From: Cinclus cinclus
Lineage: Eukaryota > Chordata > Aves > Passeriformes > Cinclidae
DNA: 64,000 nucleotides
Assembly (NCBI RefSeq): GCF_963662255.1
Contig: NW_026912152.1
Coordinates: 1-64,000 of the forward strand
Direction: 5' to 3'
The translations under genes were made by a program, and so were the position numbers. A model generated the notes under the pieces. It did no database searches, was not told the origin of the DNA, and saw only the letters and a list, made by a program, of their open reading frames with translations. Below are positions 13,938 to 23,594 of this stretch, piece by piece (the first letter of the stretch is position 1; every line of letters begins with the position of its first letter).

Positions 13938-15315
13938 ATGGAGACGGAAGCTTCTCGGCTAGAACTCGCCTAGAACAACTGCGGCTGCACATTGAGCTGG
14001 CCGGAACGCCCTGCTGAAACTTGCCTTCTGGCACCACATTCACGGGGCAGCCGTCTTTCTTCGGCCACCTGCCAAGCGGCCCCATATCGCCGCGCTCGTT
14101 GCACTCCGCTTGTCAGATTGGCTTCCCGTGGCGCTGATTTCAGCCTGGCCAAATACTAGCGCTCCGGAGAGCTGTCTCGCAGACAATAATGTCCCGGCAT
14201 AGAAATTTGTCCTGCAATGTTCCCTCCTCTTTTCCCACACTGTGTTGCTCTGATGAATGCCTTGAGCATGGAACGACTTAAGGCAGCAAGTATTCCTCGC
14301 CGGCCACCTCTCGCTGTGCAAGAGGTACGCCGTGGACCCTGTGAACGCTGCCAAGCAAAAAGCAGAGCCGTGACCATAAAAGCGAGGAGAGAGCATGCAC
14401 GAAGCACACTAGTTCTGTCTAGTGCTTTCCGTGCAGAGAGGCGGCAAAGCTGAATGCCGTGTCCGAGCTTGACAACTCGCTGGAGCACAGAAAGCCAAGA
14501 ATGAAGAGGCGGAACACAGCCTTGGTTTCAGCAGCTTCCGGGACTGCAAAAGTTCACCAATAGCTCTGTCAAAGCAGAACTCGGCTGCGAATGCTCTCGC
14601 AGCTTGGGAAAGTTAGGCGCAGCTGTTGACCAGCTCTGCCCGTGGCCACAGGCTGCTTCTTCCACCTTTCACTGGGGCAGAAGCTTTTGCGGAACAGAGA
14701 CGGCATTCTTCCAGTGCGTGTTCTCCAAGGAGCTGTGAAACAGAGCCTAGCACGCTGTCTCGCTGATACTGGCTTTCGGCAAGCAAGCGTGCCGCACCGC
14801 CTACATTCTGCACTCTGGCAGCCTAGTTGCCAGCTTTCGACAGGTGCTGTCCTAGCAAGGAAGCTCAGGCAGTCAAAGCCGGCGCAGGGCGGCACCTTTC
14901 TGCTTTGCCCGCCTAAGCGGCGTCACACTCCCAAGGATACTGTGTCCTTTCCCTCTGCACTGCGTCTGCCGACGTGCTCTCTGCATCTCGAGCATAACGG
15001 CAAAGGACAACGTTTTGCACGGCAGGGTAGAAATGGCATTGCTAGCAGGAAAGCTAGATGCCTTGGAACTGCCCGCTTACCCCTTGCCACTCACTTCAGG
15101 CTCGTACGCTGAGCAGAACAGCCTGTTGTTCCTGAAGCTTCGCTGGCTGTCGTTCGTGCCCAGACGCGATTTCCTTCCCAAGGAGGCGAAGCGCCCTCTA
15201 CTTCTCGCACCGAGCGCGCTGCTCCTGGCTTTCGCCTCTGCCGCAACGAGCTCGCTACGCGCACTTTTCTTCTCAACCCTGGGTGCCCTTGCCTTCTGCC
15301 TTTCTTGTCTCGTGA
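13938..15315 (+). repeat. Satellite unit 11 (1,378 bp)
   Basis: A lost at 13948-13949, C lost at 14001-14002, A gained at 14681-14682 and G lost at 14990. The gain at 14681 creates an AAGCTT site absent from every other copy. Confidence 0.95.
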
Positions 15316-16696
15316 ATGGAGACGGAAAAGCTTCTCGGCTAGAACTCGCCTAGAACAACTGCGGCTGCACATTGAGCTGGCCCGGAACGCCCTGCTGAAA
15401 CTTGCCTTCTGGCACCACATTCACGGGGCAGCCGTCTTTCTTCGGCCACCTGCCAAGCGGCCCCATATCGCCGCGCTCGTTGCACTCCGCTTGTCAGATT
15501 GGCTTCCCGTGGCGCTGATTTCAGCCTGGCCAAATACTAGCGCTCCGGAGAGCTGTCTCGCAGACAATAATGTCCCGGCATAGAAATTTGTCCTGCAATG
15601 TTCCCTCCTCTTTTCCCACACTGTGTTGCTCTGATGAATGCCTTGAGCATGGAACGACTTAAGGCAGCAAGTATTCCTCGCCGGCCACCTCTCGCTGTGC
15701 AAGAGGTACGCCGTGGACCCTGTGAACGCTGCCAAGCAAAAAGCAGAGCCGTGACCATAAAAGCGAGGAGAGAGCATGCACGAAGCACACTAGTTCTGTC
15801 TAGTGCTTTCCGTGCAGAGAGGCGGCAAAGCTGAATGCCGTGTCCGAGCTTGACAACTCGCTGGAGCACAGAAAGCCAAGAATGAAGAGGCGGAACACAG
15901 CCTTGGTTTCAGCAGCTTCCGGGACTGCAAAAGTTCACCAATAGCTCTGTCAAAGCAGAACTCGGCTGCGAATGCTCTCGCAGCTTGGGAAAGTTAGGCG
16001 CAGCTGTTGACCAGCTCTGCCCGTGGCCACAGGCTGCTTCTTCCACCTTTCACTGGGGCAGAGCTTTTGCGGAACAGAGACGGCATTCTTCCAGTGCGTG
16101 TTCTCCAAGGAGCTGTGAAACAGAGCCTAGCACGCTGTCTCGCTGATACTGGCTTTCGGCAAGCAAGCGTGCCGCACCGCCTACATTCTGCACTCTGGCA
16201 GCCTAGTTGCCAGCTTTCGACAGGTGCTGTCCTAGCAAGGAAGCTCAGGCAGTCAAAGCCGGCGCAGGGCGGCACCTTTCTGCTTTGCCCGCCTAAGCGG
16301 CGTCACACTCCCAAGGATACTGTGTCCTTTCCCTCTGCACTGCGTCTGCCGACGTGCTCTCTGCATCTCGGAGCATAACGGCAAAGGACAACGTTTTGCA
16401 CGGCAGGGTAGAAATGGCATTGCTAGCAGGAAAGCTAGATGCCTTGGAACTGCCCGCTTACCCCTTGCCACTCACTTCAGGCTCGTACGCTGAGCAGAAC
16501 AGCCTGTTGTTCCTGAAGCTTCGCTGGCTGTCGTTCGTGCCCAGACGCGATTTCCTTCCCAAGGAGGCGAAGCGCCCTCTACTTCTCGCACCGAGCGCGC
16601 TGCTCCTGGCTTTCGCCTCTGCCGCAACGAGCTCGCTACGCGCACTTTTCTTCTCAACCCTGGGTGCCCTTGCCTTCTGCCTTTCTTGTCTCGTGA
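15316..16696 (+). repeat. Satellite unit 12 (1,381 bp)
   Basis: One A gained at 15326-15329 (four A for three). The same A run has lost a base in units 11 and 14. Confidence 0.95.
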
Positions 16697-18075
16697 ATGG
16701 AGACGGAAAGCTTCTCGGCTAGAACTCGCCTAGAACAACTGCGGCTGCACATTGAGCTGGCCCGAACGCCCTGCTGAAACTTGCCTTCTGGCACCACATT
16801 CACGGGGCAGCCGTCTTTCTTCGGCCACCTGCCAAGCGGCCCCATATCGCCGCGCTCGTTGCACTCCGCTTGTCAGATTGGCTTCCCGTGGCGCTGATTT
16901 CAGCCTGGCCAAATACTAGCGCTCCGGAGAGCTGTCTCGCAGACAATAATGTCCCGGCATAGAAATTTGTCCTGCAATGTTCCCTCCTCTTTTCCCACAC
17001 TGTGTTGCTCTGATGAATGCCTTGAGCATGGAACGACTTAAGGCAGCAAGTATTCCTCGCCGGCCACCTCTCGCTGTGCAAGAGGTACGCCGTGGACCCT
17101 GTGAACGCTGCCAAGCAAAAAGCAGAGCCGTGACCATAAAAGCGAGGAGAGAGCATGCACGAAGCACACTAGTTCTGTCTAGTGCTTTCCGTGCAGAGAG
17201 GCGGCAAAGCTGAATGCCGTGTCCGAGCTTGACAACTCGCTGGAGCACAGAAAGCCAAGAATGAAGAGGCGGAACACAGCCTTGGTTTCAGCAGCTTCCG
17301 GGACTGCAAAAGTTCACCAATAGCTCTGTCAAAGCAGAACTCGGCTGCGAATGCTCTCGCAGCTTGGGAAAGTTAGGCGCAGCTGTTGACCAGCTCTGCC
17401 CGTGGCCACAGGCTGCTTCTTCCACCTTTCACTGGGGCAGAGCTTTTGCGGAACAGAGACGGCATTCTTCCAGTGCGTGTTCTCCAAGGAGCTGTGAAAC
17501 AGAGCCTAGCACGCTGTCTCGCTGATACTGGCTTTCGGCAAGCAAGCGTGCCGCACCGCCTACATTCTGCACTCTGGCAGCCTAGTTGCCAGCTTTCGAC
17601 AGGTGCTGTCCTAGCAAGGAAGCTCAGGCAGTCAAAGCCGGCGCAGGGCGGCACCTTTCTGCTTTGCCCGCCTAAGCGGCGTCACACTCCCAAGGATACT
17701 GTGTCCTTTCCCTCTGCACTGCGTCTGCCGACGTGCTCTCTGCATCTCGGAGCATAACGGCAAAGGACAACGTTTTGCACGGCAGGGTAGAAATGGCATT
17801 GCTAGCAGGAAAGCTAGATGCCTTGGAACTGCCCGCTTACCCCTTGCCACTCACTTCAGGCTCGTACGCTGAGCAGAACAGCCTGTTGTTCCTGAAGCTT
17901 CGCTGGCTGTCGTTCGTGCCCAGACGCGATTTCCTTCCCAAGGAGGCGAAGCGCCCTCTACTTCTCGCACCGAGCGCGCTGCTCCTGGCTTTCGCCTCTG
18001 CCGCAACGAGCTCGCTACGCGCACTTTTCTTCTCAACCCTGGGTGCCCTTGCCTTCTGCCTTTCTTGTCTCGTGA
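16697..18075 (+). repeat. Satellite unit 13 (1,379 bp)
   Basis: One G lost at 16764 (G for GG). No substitutions seen. Confidence 0.95.
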
Positions 18076-19454
18076 ATGGAGACGGAAGCTTCTCGGCTAG
18101 AACTCGCCTAGAACAACTGCGGCTGCACATTGAGCTGGCCCGGAACGCCCTGCTGAAACTTGCCTTCTGGCACCACATTCACGGGGCAGCCGTCTTTCTT
18201 CGGCCACCTGCCAAGCGGCCCCATATCGCCGCGCTCGTTGCACTCCGCTTGTCAGATTGGCTTCCCGTGGCGCTGATTTCAGCCTGGCCAAATACTAGCG
18301 CTCCGGAGAGCTGTCTCGCAGACAATAATGTCCCGGCATAGAAATTTGTCCTGCAATGTTCCATCCTCTTTTCCCACACTGTGTTGCTCTGATGAATGCC
18401 TTGAGCATGGAACGACTTAAGGCAGCAAGTATTCCTCGCCGGCCACCTCTCGCTGTGCAAGAGGTACGCCGTGGACCCTGTGAACGCTGCCAAGCAAAAA
18501 GCAGAGCCGTGACCATAAAAGCGAGGAGAGAGCATGCACGAAGCACACTAGTTCTGTCTAGTGCTTTCCGTGCAGAGAGGCGGCAAAGCTGAATGCCGTG
18601 TCCGAGCTTGACAACTCGCTGGAGCACAGAAAGCCAAGAATGAAGAGGCGGAACACAGCCTTGGTTTCAGCAGCTTCCGGGACTGCAAAAGTTCACCAAT
18701 AGCTCTGTCAAAGCAGAACTCGGCTGCGAATGCTCTCGCAGCTTGGGAAAGTTAGGCGCAGCTGTTGACCAGCTCTGCCCGTGGCCACAGGCTGCTTCTT
18801 CCACCTTTCACTGGGGCAGAGCTTTTGCGGAACAGAGACGGCATTCTTCCAGTGCGTGTTCTCCAAGGAGCTGTGAAACAGAGCCTAGCACGCTGTCTCG
18901 CTGATACTGGCTTTCGGCAAGCAAGCGTGCCGCACCGCCTACATTCTGCACTCTGGCAGCCTAGTTGCCAGCTTTCGACAGGTGCTGTCCTAGCAAGGAA
19001 GCTCAGGCAGTCAAAGCCGGCGCAGGGCGGCACCTTTCTGCTTTGCCCGCCTAAGCGGCGTCACACTCCCAAGGATACTGTGTCCTTTCCCTCTGCACTG
19101 CGTCTGCCGACGTGCTCTCTGCATCTCGGAGCATAACGGCAAAGGACAACGTTTTGCACGGCAGGGTAGAAATGGCATTGCTAGCAGGAAAGCTAGATGC
19201 CTTGGAACTGCCCGCTTACCCCTTGCCACTCACTTCAGGCTCGTACGCTGAGCAGAACAGCCTGTTGTTCCTGAAGCTTCGCTGGCTGTCGTTCGTGCCC
19301 AGACGCGATTTCCTTCCCAAGGAGGCGAAGCGCCCTCTACTTCTCGCACCGAGCGCGCTGCTCCTGGCTTTCGCCTCTGCCGCAACGAGCTCGCTACGCG
19401 CACTTTTCTTCTCAACCCTGGGTGCCCTTGCCTTCTGCCTTTCTTGTCTCGTGA
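18076..19454 (+). repeat. Satellite unit 14 (1,379 bp, contains the texture boundary)
   Basis: It carries the last indel of the window, an A lost at 18086-18087. It also has a private C to A change at 18363 (unit base 289). Everything to the right of 18087 keeps a strict 1,380-bp period. Confidence 0.95.
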
Positions 19455-19476
19455 ATGGAGACGGAAAGCTTCTCGG

Positions 19477-19494
19477 CTAGAACTCGCCTAGAAC
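19477..19494. repeat. Short direct repeat CTAGAAC x2 (unit 23-40)
   Basis: CTAGAAC occurs at 19477-19483 and 19488-19494, 11 bases apart, and recurs in every unit. It is one of several CTAG-containing motifs clustered in the unit. Confidence 0.5.
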
Positions 19495-19914
19495 AACTGC
19501 GGCTGCACATTGAGCTGGCCCGGAACGCCCTGCTGAAACTTGCCTTCTGGCACCACATTCACGGGGCAGCCGTCTTTCTTCGGCCACCTGCCAAGCGGCC
19601 CCATATCGCCGCGCTCGTTGCACTCCGCTTGTCAGATTGGCTTCCCGTGGCGCTGATTTCAGCCTGGCCAAATACTAGCGCTCCGGAGAGCTGTCTCGCA
19701 GACAATAATGTCCCGGCATAGAAATTTGTCCTGCAATGTTCCCTCCTCTTTTCCCACACTGTGTTGCTCTGATGAATGCCTTGAGCATGGAACGACTTAA
19801 GGCAGCAAGTATTCCTCGCCGGCCACCTCTCGCTGTGCAAGAGGTACGCCGTGGACCCTGTGAACGCTGCCAAGCAAAAAGCAGAGCCGTGACCATAAAA
19901 GCGAGGAGAGAGCA

Positions 19915-19954
19915 TGCACGAAGCACACTAGTTCTGTCTAGTGCTTTCCGTGCA
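19915..19954. other. Imperfect inverted repeat I (unit 461-500), potential hairpin or cruciform
   Basis: Shown in the reference unit and present in every copy. The left arm is TGCACG-AAGC-(AC)-ACTAG at 19915-19931 and the loop is TTCTGT at 19932-19937. The right arm is CTAGT-GCTT-(TC)-CGTGCA at 19938-19954. Fifteen pairs form, with one 2-nt bulge on each strand. It is the longest dyad I could find in the unit. It contains single-copy GCATGC (overlapping its left end) and ACTAGT sites. Many satellites carry short dyads, so function is only a possibility. Confidence 0.6.
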
Positions 19955-20332
19955 GAGAGGCGGCAAAGCTGAATGCCGTGTCCGAGCTTGACAACTCGCT
20001 GGAGCACAGAAAGCCAAGAATGAAGAGGCGGAACACAGCCTTGGTTTCAGCAGCTTCCGGGACTGCAAAAGTTCACCAATAGCTCTGTCAAAGCAGAACT
20101 CGGCTGCGAATGCTCTCGCAGCTTGGGAAAGTTAGGCGCAGCTGTTGACCAGCTCTGCCCGTGGCCACAGGCTGCTTCTTCCACCTTTCACTGGGGCAGA
20201 GCTTTTGCGGAACAGAGACGGCATTCTTCCAGTGCGTGTTCTCCAAGGAGCTGTGAAACAGAGCCTAGCACGCTGTCTCGCTGATACTGGCTTTCGGCAA
20301 GCAAGCGTGCCGCACCGCCTACATTCTGCACT

Positions 20333-20351
20333 CTGGCAGCCTAGTTGCCAG
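20333..20351. other. Inverted repeat III (unit 879-897), CTAG in the loop
   Basis: Perfect 6-bp arms, CTGGCA at 20333-20338 and TGCCAG at 20346-20351, enclose a 7-nt loop containing CTAG. Dyads of this length can occur by chance in a 1.4-kb unit. Confidence 0.4.
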
Positions 20352-20553
20352 CTTTCGACAGGTGCTGTCCTAGCAAGGAAGCTCAGGCAGTCAAAGCCGG
20401 CGCAGGGCGGCACCTTTCTGCTTTGCCCGCCTAAGCGGCGTCACACTCCCAAGGATACTGTGTCCTTTCCCTCTGCACTGCGTCTGCCGACGTGCTCTCT
20501 GCATCTCGGAGCATAACGGCAAAGGACAACGTTTTGCACGGCAGGGTAGAAAT

Positions 20554-20581
20554 GGCATTGCTAGCAGGAAAGCTAGATGCC
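20554..20581. other. Inverted repeat II (unit 1100-1127), CTAG in the stem
   Basis: The left arm GGCAT-(TG)-CTAGC at 20554-20565 pairs with GCTAG-ATGCC at 20572-20581 around the loop AGGAAA. That gives ten pairs with one 2-nt bulge. The geometry (short loop, CTAG next to the loop, 2-nt bulge) resembles inverted repeat I. The left arm contains the only GCTAGC site of the unit. Confidence 0.5.
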
Positions 20582-23500
20582 TTGGAACTGCCCGCTTACC
20601 CCTTGCCACTCACTTCAGGCTCGTACGCTGAGCAGAACAGCCTGTTGTTCCTGAAGCTTCGCTGGCTGTCGTTCGTGCCCAGACGCGATTTCCTTCCCAA
20701 GGAGGCGAAGCGCCCTCTACTTCTCGCACCGAGCGCGCTGCTCCTGGCTTTCGCCTCTGCCGCAACGAGCTCGCTACGCGCACTTTTCTTCTCAACCCTG
20801 GGTGCCCTTGCCTTCTGCCTTTCTTGTCTCGTGAATGGAGACGGAAAGCTTCTCGGCTAGAACTCGCCTAGAACAACTGCGGCTGCACATTGAGCTGGCC
20901 CGGAACGCCCTGCTGAAACTTGCCTTCTGGCACCACATTCACGGGGCAGCCGTCTTTCTTCGGCCACCTGCCAAGCGGCCCCATATCGCCGCGCTCGTTG
21001 CACTCCGCTTGTCAGATTGGCTTCCCGTGGCGCTGATTTCAGCCTGGCCAAATACTAGCGCTCCGGAGAGCTGTCTCGCAGACAATAATGTCCCGGCATA
21101 GAAATTTGTCCTGCAATGTTCCCTCCTCTTTTCCCACACTGTGTTGCTCTGATGAATGCCTTGAGCATGGAACGACTTAAGGCAGCAAGTATTCCTCGCC
21201 GGCCACCTCTCGCTGTGCAAGAGGTACGCCGTGGACCCTGTGAACGCTGCCAAGCAAAAAGCAGAGCCGTGACCATAAAAGCGAGGAGAGAGCATGCACG
21301 AAGCACACTAGTTCTGTCTAGTGCTTTCCGTGCAGAGAGGCGGCAAAGCTGAATGCCGTGTCCGAGCTTGACAACTCGCTGGAGCACAGAAAGCCAAGAA
21401 TGAAGAGGCGGAACACAGCCTTGGTTTCAGCAGCTTCCGGGACTGCAAAAGTTCACCAATAGCTCTGTCAAAGCAGAACTCGGCTGCGAATGCTCTCGCA
21501 GCTTGGGAAAGTTAGGCGCAGCTGTTGACCAGCTCTGCCCGTGGCCACAGGCTGCTTCTTCCACCTTTCACTGGGGCAGAGCTTTTGCGGAACAGAGACG
21601 GCATTCTTCCAGTGCGTGTTCTCCAAGGAGCTGTGAAACAGAGCCTAGCACGCTGTCTCGCTGATACTGGCTTTCGGCAAGCAAGCGTGCCGCACCGCCT
21701 ACATTCTGCACTCTGGCAGCCTAGTTGCCAGCTTTCGACAGGTGCTGTCCTAGCAAGGAAGCTCAGGCAGTCAAAGCCGGCGCAGGGCGGCACCTTTCTG
21801 CTTTGCCCGCCTAAGCGGCGTCACACTCCCAAGGATACTGTGTCCTTTCCCTCTGCACTGCGTCTGCCGACGTGCTCTCTGCATCTCGGAGCATAACGGC
21901 AAAGGACAACGTTTTGCACGGCAGGGTAGAAATGGCATTGCTAGCAGGAAAGCTAGATGCCTTGGAACTGCCCGCTTACCCCTTGCCACTCACTTCAGGC
22001 TCGTACGCTGAGCAGAACAGCCTGTTGTTCCTGAAGCTTCGCTGGCTGTCGTTCGTGCCCAGACGCGATTTCCTTCCCAAGGAGGCGAAGCGCCCTCTAC
22101 TTCTCGCACCGAGCGCGCTGCTCCTGGCTTTCGCCTCTGCCGCAACGAGCTCGCTACGCGCACTTTTCTTCTCAACCCTGGGTGCCCTTGCCTTCTGCCT
22201 TTCTTGTCTCGTGAATGGAGACGGAAAGCTTCTCGGCTAGAACTCGCCTAGAACAACTGCGGCTGCACATTGAGCTGGCCCGGAACGCCCTGCTGAAACT
22301 TGCCTTCTGGCACCACATTCACGGGGCAGCCGTCTTTCTTCGGCCACCTGCCAAGCGGCCCCATATCGCCGCGCTCGTTGCACTCCGCTTGTCAGATTGG
22401 CTTCCCGTGGCGCTGATTTCAGCCTGGCCAAATACTAGCGCTCCGGAGAGCTGTCTCGCAGACAATAATGTCCCGGCATAGAAATTTGTCCTGCAATGTT
22501 CCCTCCTCTTTTCCCACACTGTGTTGCTCTGATGAATGCCTTGAGCATGGAACGACTTAAGGCAGCAAGTATTCCTCGCCGGCCACCTCTCGCTGTGCAA
22601 GAGGTACGCCGTGGACCCTGTGAACGCTGCCAAGCAAAAAGCAGAGCCGTGACCATAAAAGCGAGGAGAGAGCATGCACGAAGCACACTAGTTCTGTCTA
22701 GTGCTTTCCGTGCAGAGAGGCGGCAAAGCTGAATGCCGTGTCCGAGCTTGACAACTCGCTGGAGCACAGAAAGCCAAGAATGAAGAGGCGGAACACAGCC
22801 TTGGTTTCAGCAGCTTCCGGGACTGCAAAAGTTCACCAATAGCTCTGTCAAAGCAGAACTCGGCTGCGAATGCTCTCGCAGCTTGGGAAAGTTAGGCGCA
22901 GCTGTTGACCAGCTCTGCCCGTGGCCACAGGCTGCTTCTTCCACCTTTCACTGGGGCAGAGCTTTTGCGGAACAGAGACGGCATTCTTCCAGTGCGTGTT
23001 CTCCAAGGAGCTGTGAAACAGAGCCTAGCACGCTGTCTCGCTGATACTGGCTTTCGGCAAGCAAGCGTGCCGCACCGCCTACATTCTGCACTCTGGCAGC
23101 CTAGTTGCCAGCTTTCGACAGGTGCTGTCCTAGCAAGGAAGCTCAGGCAGTCAAAGCCGGCGCAGGGCGGCACCTTTCTGCTTTGCCCGCCTAAGCGGCG
23201 TCACACTCCCAAGGATACTGTGTCCTTTCCCTCTGCACTGCGTCTGCCGACGTGCTCTCTGCATCTCGGAGCATAACGGCAAAGGACAACGTTTTGCACG
23301 GCAGGGTAGAAATGGCATTGCTAGCAGGAAAGCTAGATGCCTTGGAACTGCCCGCTTACCCCTTGCCACTCACTTCAGGCTCGTACGCTGAGCAGAACAG
23401 CCTGTTGTTCCTGAAGCTTCGCTGGCTGTCGTTCGTGCCCAGACGCGATTTCCTTCCCAAGGAGGCGAAGCGCCCTCTACTTCTCGCACCGAGCGCGCTG

Positions 23501-23594
23501 CTCCTGGCTTTCGCCTCTGCCGCAACGAGCTCGCTACGCGCACTTTTCTTCTCAACCCTGGGTGCCCTTGCCTTCTGCCTTTCTTGTCTCGTGA

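Larger units (their letters stand above)
1..18087. repeat. Left segment of the array, rich in single-base indels
   Basis: This segment contains 30 single-base length differences from the unit consensus (9 gains, 21 losses), about one per 600 bp. Each adds or removes a base next to an identical base. By base they are 11 C, 10 G, 6 A and 3 T. Apart from these indels the segment carries only four substitutions, all copies of a variant (G to C at unit base 348) that is also common on the right. Satellite divergence would normally raise substitutions and indels together, so I infer that most of these indels are consensus errors in poorly polished long-read sequence, for example near a contig end. 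Real slippage cannot be ruled out for individual sites. Confidence 0.85.
19455..23594 (+). repeat. Three consensus satellite units (15-17)
   Basis: Units starting at 19455, 20835 and 22215 are identical by eye and match the majority sequence. The first (19455-20834) is used as the reference for the internal features given below. Confidence 0.95.

Noticed and set aside
17733..18341. 202-codon plus-strand open frame, the longest in the window
   Set aside because: It exists only because one A is missing at 18086-18087, which joins two shorter frames. The same loss is probably a consensus error.
19468..19477. GCTTCTCGGC resembles the start of U2 snRNA, suggesting a snRNA tandem array
   Set aside because: The match ends after about ten bases, and the downstream branch-point-pairing and Sm-site sequences expected of U2 are absent.
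19894..19900. TATA-like CATAAAA and CCAAT-like motif (20076-20080) as a possible promoter
   Set aside because: Short degenerate motifs expected by chance. They are more than 170 bp apart in the wrong order, and no transcript or gene follows.
20214..20220. AGAGACG and GCATGCA (19912-19918) match motifs known from coccidian promoters, hinting at an apicomplexan host
   Set aside because: Both are 7-mers expected by chance in a unit of this size. They are not enough to assign a lineage. An avian or other animal satellite is equally possible.
20145..20516. Plus-strand open frame of 123 codons repeated in most units
   Set aside because: It overlaps a 93-codon minus-strand frame and a 122-codon plus-strand frame. 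It has no recognisable domain, and the doublet at 25878/25882 replaces two residues. A 1,380-bp unit of 57% G+C would contain frames of this size by chance, and exact repetition copies them.
20495..20520. CTCGGAGCATAACGG considered as a fragment of 5S rRNA
   Set aside because: Only a few bases agree. The 5S internal promoter boxes and the rest of the gene are not present. Spliced-leader and tRNA motifs were also looked for and not found.
20667..20690. Possible CENP-B box near TTCGTGCCCAGACGCG
   Set aside because: The spacing of the required A and of the CGGG core does not fit the 17-bp consensus. No canonical box was found on either strand, so centromeric identity is not supported by this route.
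20492..20860. Plus-strand open frame of 122 codons with a hydrophobic C-terminal stretch that looks like a membrane segment
   Set aside because: The hydrophobic stretch comes from pyrimidine-rich DNA. Variants within it (1347/1349 and 1177) are amino acid replacements, left-segment indels break it, and no family is recognisable.
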